Source: Mya arenaria (Eukaryota > Mollusca > Bivalvia > Myida > Myidae). From it: a stretch of DNA of 64,000 nt. The notes below the pieces were generated by a model. That model made no database searches. It saw only the letters and a list, made by a program, of their open reading frames with translations, and was not told the DNA's origin. The translations under genes and the position numbers were made by a program. Where the stretch lies: contig NC_069126.1 of assembly GCF_026914265.1 (NCBI RefSeq), positions 69,400,219-69,464,218 on the forward strand. Reading direction: 5' to 3'. Positions 61,838 through 64,000 of this stretch are shown piece by piece; position 1 is the stretch's first letter, and each line of letters begins with the position of its first letter.

Positions 61838-61905
61838 GCCATATAAACCTACCAATGTTATATATATCAATTTCTAGTCTTTTGCTTCCCAATAAAGTTG
61901 GACTA
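61838..61905. repeat. Short duplication (copy at 62930-62995)
   Basis: GCCATATAAACCTACCAATG followed by TATCAATTTCTAG and AATAAAGTT is repeated about 1.09 kb downstream with small differences. The two copies flank the Ig6 exon of gene R (62374-62652) in direct orientation, as expected for a small dispersed element or a tandem duplication boundary. Confidence 0.7.
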
Positions 61906-62373
61906 TGGATGCCATATTAAAAAATTAGAATATGTGTTCTCATATGTCTAGATGTATAACCTTCGGTAAGTGCTTTAATTATTATTATTAAGATTATTAT
62001 TAATAATATTATTATTATACTGGAATGCACCCAAAATCGGGATTGCTAAACATCCTTTTGCGAAGAACAAACAAAATCTGTTGTTTGTTGTGGTGCATTG
62101 ATGTCATTGCTCAAGTCTAAAATAATTCTGTGAGAAAAAAATCCCTGTTCCTTCCCCATCCCCCGCCAAATGTAATTGAAAAAAGAACAATTATGATATA
62201 ATGTATGCAACTGCACAACTCTGTTCATAAAGAATGTGCCCTTTTGCTGTAAAGTACTATTATTATTATGTCATAAAAACGTTTGTGCAATTGCGTGAAT
62301 ATTGGTAATACAATTGCTATTATTACAAAATCTGAAGTCAACATATTATTCAACATTGAATGTTGTGTTTCAG

Positions 62374-62652
62374 ATGGAGCAGAGAAAGTTCAGTTACTGC
62401 TTAACAACAATTTGAGCACGCCTGTAGAAATTGAGGAAAATTCAACAAACAATTTGCTATGTTTGGTAGAAGGTAACCCCGCCCCGCATATGTTCATTGC
62501 AAAGGACGGTAAAACAATACTAGAAAGACCTGAAGTAAATCAACTTACACATGTTATGAAGGCTGAATGTTCTGACACGGGAGTCTATAATTGCTCAGGA
62601 TACAACCAGTATGGGACGGCGGATAACGCTTCGGTCCGTTTGTTTGTTAAAT
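62374..62652 (+). CDS. Gene R exon 7: Ig domain 6 (last exon securely seen)
   Basis: A 279-bp phase 1-1 exon; acceptor TGTGTTTCAG, donor GTAAGTAG. The 93 residues include EIEENSTNNLLCLVEGNP (B Cys), MFIAKDGKT (no Trp) and ECSDTGVYNCSGYNQYG (F strand), ending RLFVKC. It is the direct counterpart of gene L exon 17979-18257. By analogy, gene R should continue with an Ig-d exon, an FN3 exon, a transmembrane exon and a tyrosine-motif tail to the right, mostly or wholly beyond the window. Confidence 0.9.
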
Positions 62653-64000
62653 GTAAGTAGGTTAATCGTTGAACTTTAAAATGCCTACCATATATATATG
62701 CCGTTTAGGCATATGAAAAAACGGTATCCAAGTGCCGTAATATAACGCTTACTCTCTACGATGCCATCCATTACGGACGTCGTGTAATTACTCTAAATAT
62801 ATATCAAAATATATGATAACCATTTTTATTTCATAATGGAGACATCATTTACATTATACAAGATATTGTTACATAATCTATAAGTATACCGCTCATGATC
62901 ATACAGAGAGAATAATTCTTATACAGATAGCCATATAAACCTACCAATGTTAAATATCAATTTCTAGCTTTGTGCTTCTAAATAAAGTTTCATTCAATTT
63001 TAAAGAAGAATAATTCGTTTTAACTTTTTTTTCTTTTGGGAGGGGGAAGTTTACATATATGGTATTTACGAGATTCCTTATACGCCTTCATTATTTCATG
63101 GAATATATTATAACCCGATGATGATGTAAAATAAAATCCCTCGTCCACACAAAGAGAAAGCAAATATGTATTTTTAAGTTGCTGTGCCTAATCTTGGCGG
63201 TTTCATCTTATTACTTAAAGTTTAAATCATACATGTGTTTACATAATGGCAATGCTTATAGGACATTCATCATAATTGTTCAATCCTCAATATTGATGTT
63301 TTCCATATACGTGAAACGTCATGGTTTGATAACAGAAAACATAGTTAATCTAATATCCTGTCGCTTGCTCACAGATCCGTCCAATAACAAGGTGACGTGT
63401 AAAGTTATGTTTATAAGGATAGTTGACCACGTGATGTTTATCACAGTCAGTTTGTCATGCGATCGGAAAAAACGGTCTACATTCTCCTTTTAAATGTCAG
63501 AGGAAAATAAGTACAAAAAACAACAACAGTACTTTAGAATCGTATCAATAGGCCGCAGACAACCGATTTCAACACTCACTAGCCCAGAAAGTTTCATGAC
63601 ATAAAAACCTCATGTGCATTTACGCCACCCGCGAAAATCTCACTAATTACAGAAATGAACTCTCTCTTTACCGGTGCATTTCATAAATTTCAACACCATA
63701 TTTTTTGTCATTAACATGAATTAAATCCATTAAACATGTTTCGAGTGTTTGTAAATACTCGTGATCTTGAACCATAACCTGTGTAGTATACGACTTGCGG
63801 AATAATTTTAACACATTCAGTAAATGCTTGGTGGTTGATCAAAAGCTTTCATGTCTTTTCATTTATATTGACGTATCCAAATGTAATTATTTTTAATAAA
63901 ACGTAGTAAAAAAAATGACAACTATGCTTTAGAAAGGTACTTGATAATTTTAAGATATTGTATCGTGTTTTAAAGATGCACTCTTACTCCCAAATAAGAT
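62653..64000 (+). other. Gene R intron 7 and right edge
   Basis: 62715-62910 matches the gene L intron at 17615-17820 in reverse complement. The short repeat copy lies at 62930-62995. At 63375 an acceptor-like CACAG precedes PSNNKVTCKVMFIRIVDHVM, stopping at 63491. It is at about the right distance for an Ig-d counterpart, but it lacks the domain pattern. Nothing else is recognised up to the end. Confidence 0.5.

Larger units (their letters stand above)
58158..62373 (+). other. Gene R intron 6
   Basis: About 4.2 kb holding a dispersed repeat (59.36-59.53 kb) and a cluster of hairpin elements (59.86-60.68 kb). An ATT-rich tract lies at 61977-62018. No Ig exon recognised; open stretches at 58.8-59.25 kb on both strands are unassigned. 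Confidence 0.6.

Overview
The window is animal nuclear DNA: AT-rich, with small exons bounded by GT/AG splice sites, long introns and many decayed transposable elements. Several dispersed repeats look like ones I know from bivalve molluscs (CR1-like LINEs, a tRNA-derived SINE with a Nin-type core, TA-flanked MITEs, snap-back hairpin elements). A bivalve is therefore the best guess; I cannot name the species. No bacterial, phage or CRISPR feature was seen.

The real genes are two multi-exon immunoglobulin-superfamily (IgSF) receptor genes in divergent orientation. Gene L is on the minus strand (about 21.8 kb down to about 6.0 kb). It has four Ig exons, one FN3 exon, one transmembrane exon, a 16-nt microexon and a short terminal exon. 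The signal-peptide end was not found. Gene R is on the plus strand (31.3 kb to beyond 62.65 kb, running towards the right edge). It has a signal-peptide exon, a V-like Ig exon and five more Ig exons. Its FN3, transmembrane and tail exons would lie outside the window. Every full domain exon is in phase 1-1. Three Ig exons of L match three of R, and some flanking intron also matches, so the two genes are inverted paralogues.

The most striking feature is the inferred cytoplasmic tail of gene L. Its terminal exon encodes two YxxL motifs separated by eight residues, the spacing of a vertebrate ITAM; the second also fits the ITIM consensus. This exon lies in a tandem array of about three cassettes (5.83-7.70 kb), each pairing an ITAM-like terminal exon with a 16-nt microexon. 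One terminal exon is intact with an intact upstream microexon, one is intact with a broken microexon, and one is a pseudo-exon. The microexon sets the reading frame, so including or skipping it would switch between a tail with tyrosine motifs and one without.

Layout: 1-5.8 kb, left flank with repeats; 5.8-7.7 kb, tail cassettes of gene L; 7.7-8.0 kb, hairpin repeat; 8.7-10.65 kb, 43-bp minisatellite; 11.1-11.3 kb, CT tract; 11.4-13.3 kb, LINE remnant; 13.4-13.95 kb, mariner transposase remnant; 14.7-15.35 kb, dispersed repeat; 15.4-21.8 kb, gene L ectodomain and membrane exons; 22-31.3 kb, intergenic, with a GAT tract, a second LINE and a SINE; 31.3-64 kb, gene R. Gene R's second intron holds a 12-kb array of 37-bp repeats plus a third LINE remnant, and its later introns hold several near-perfect hairpin elements.
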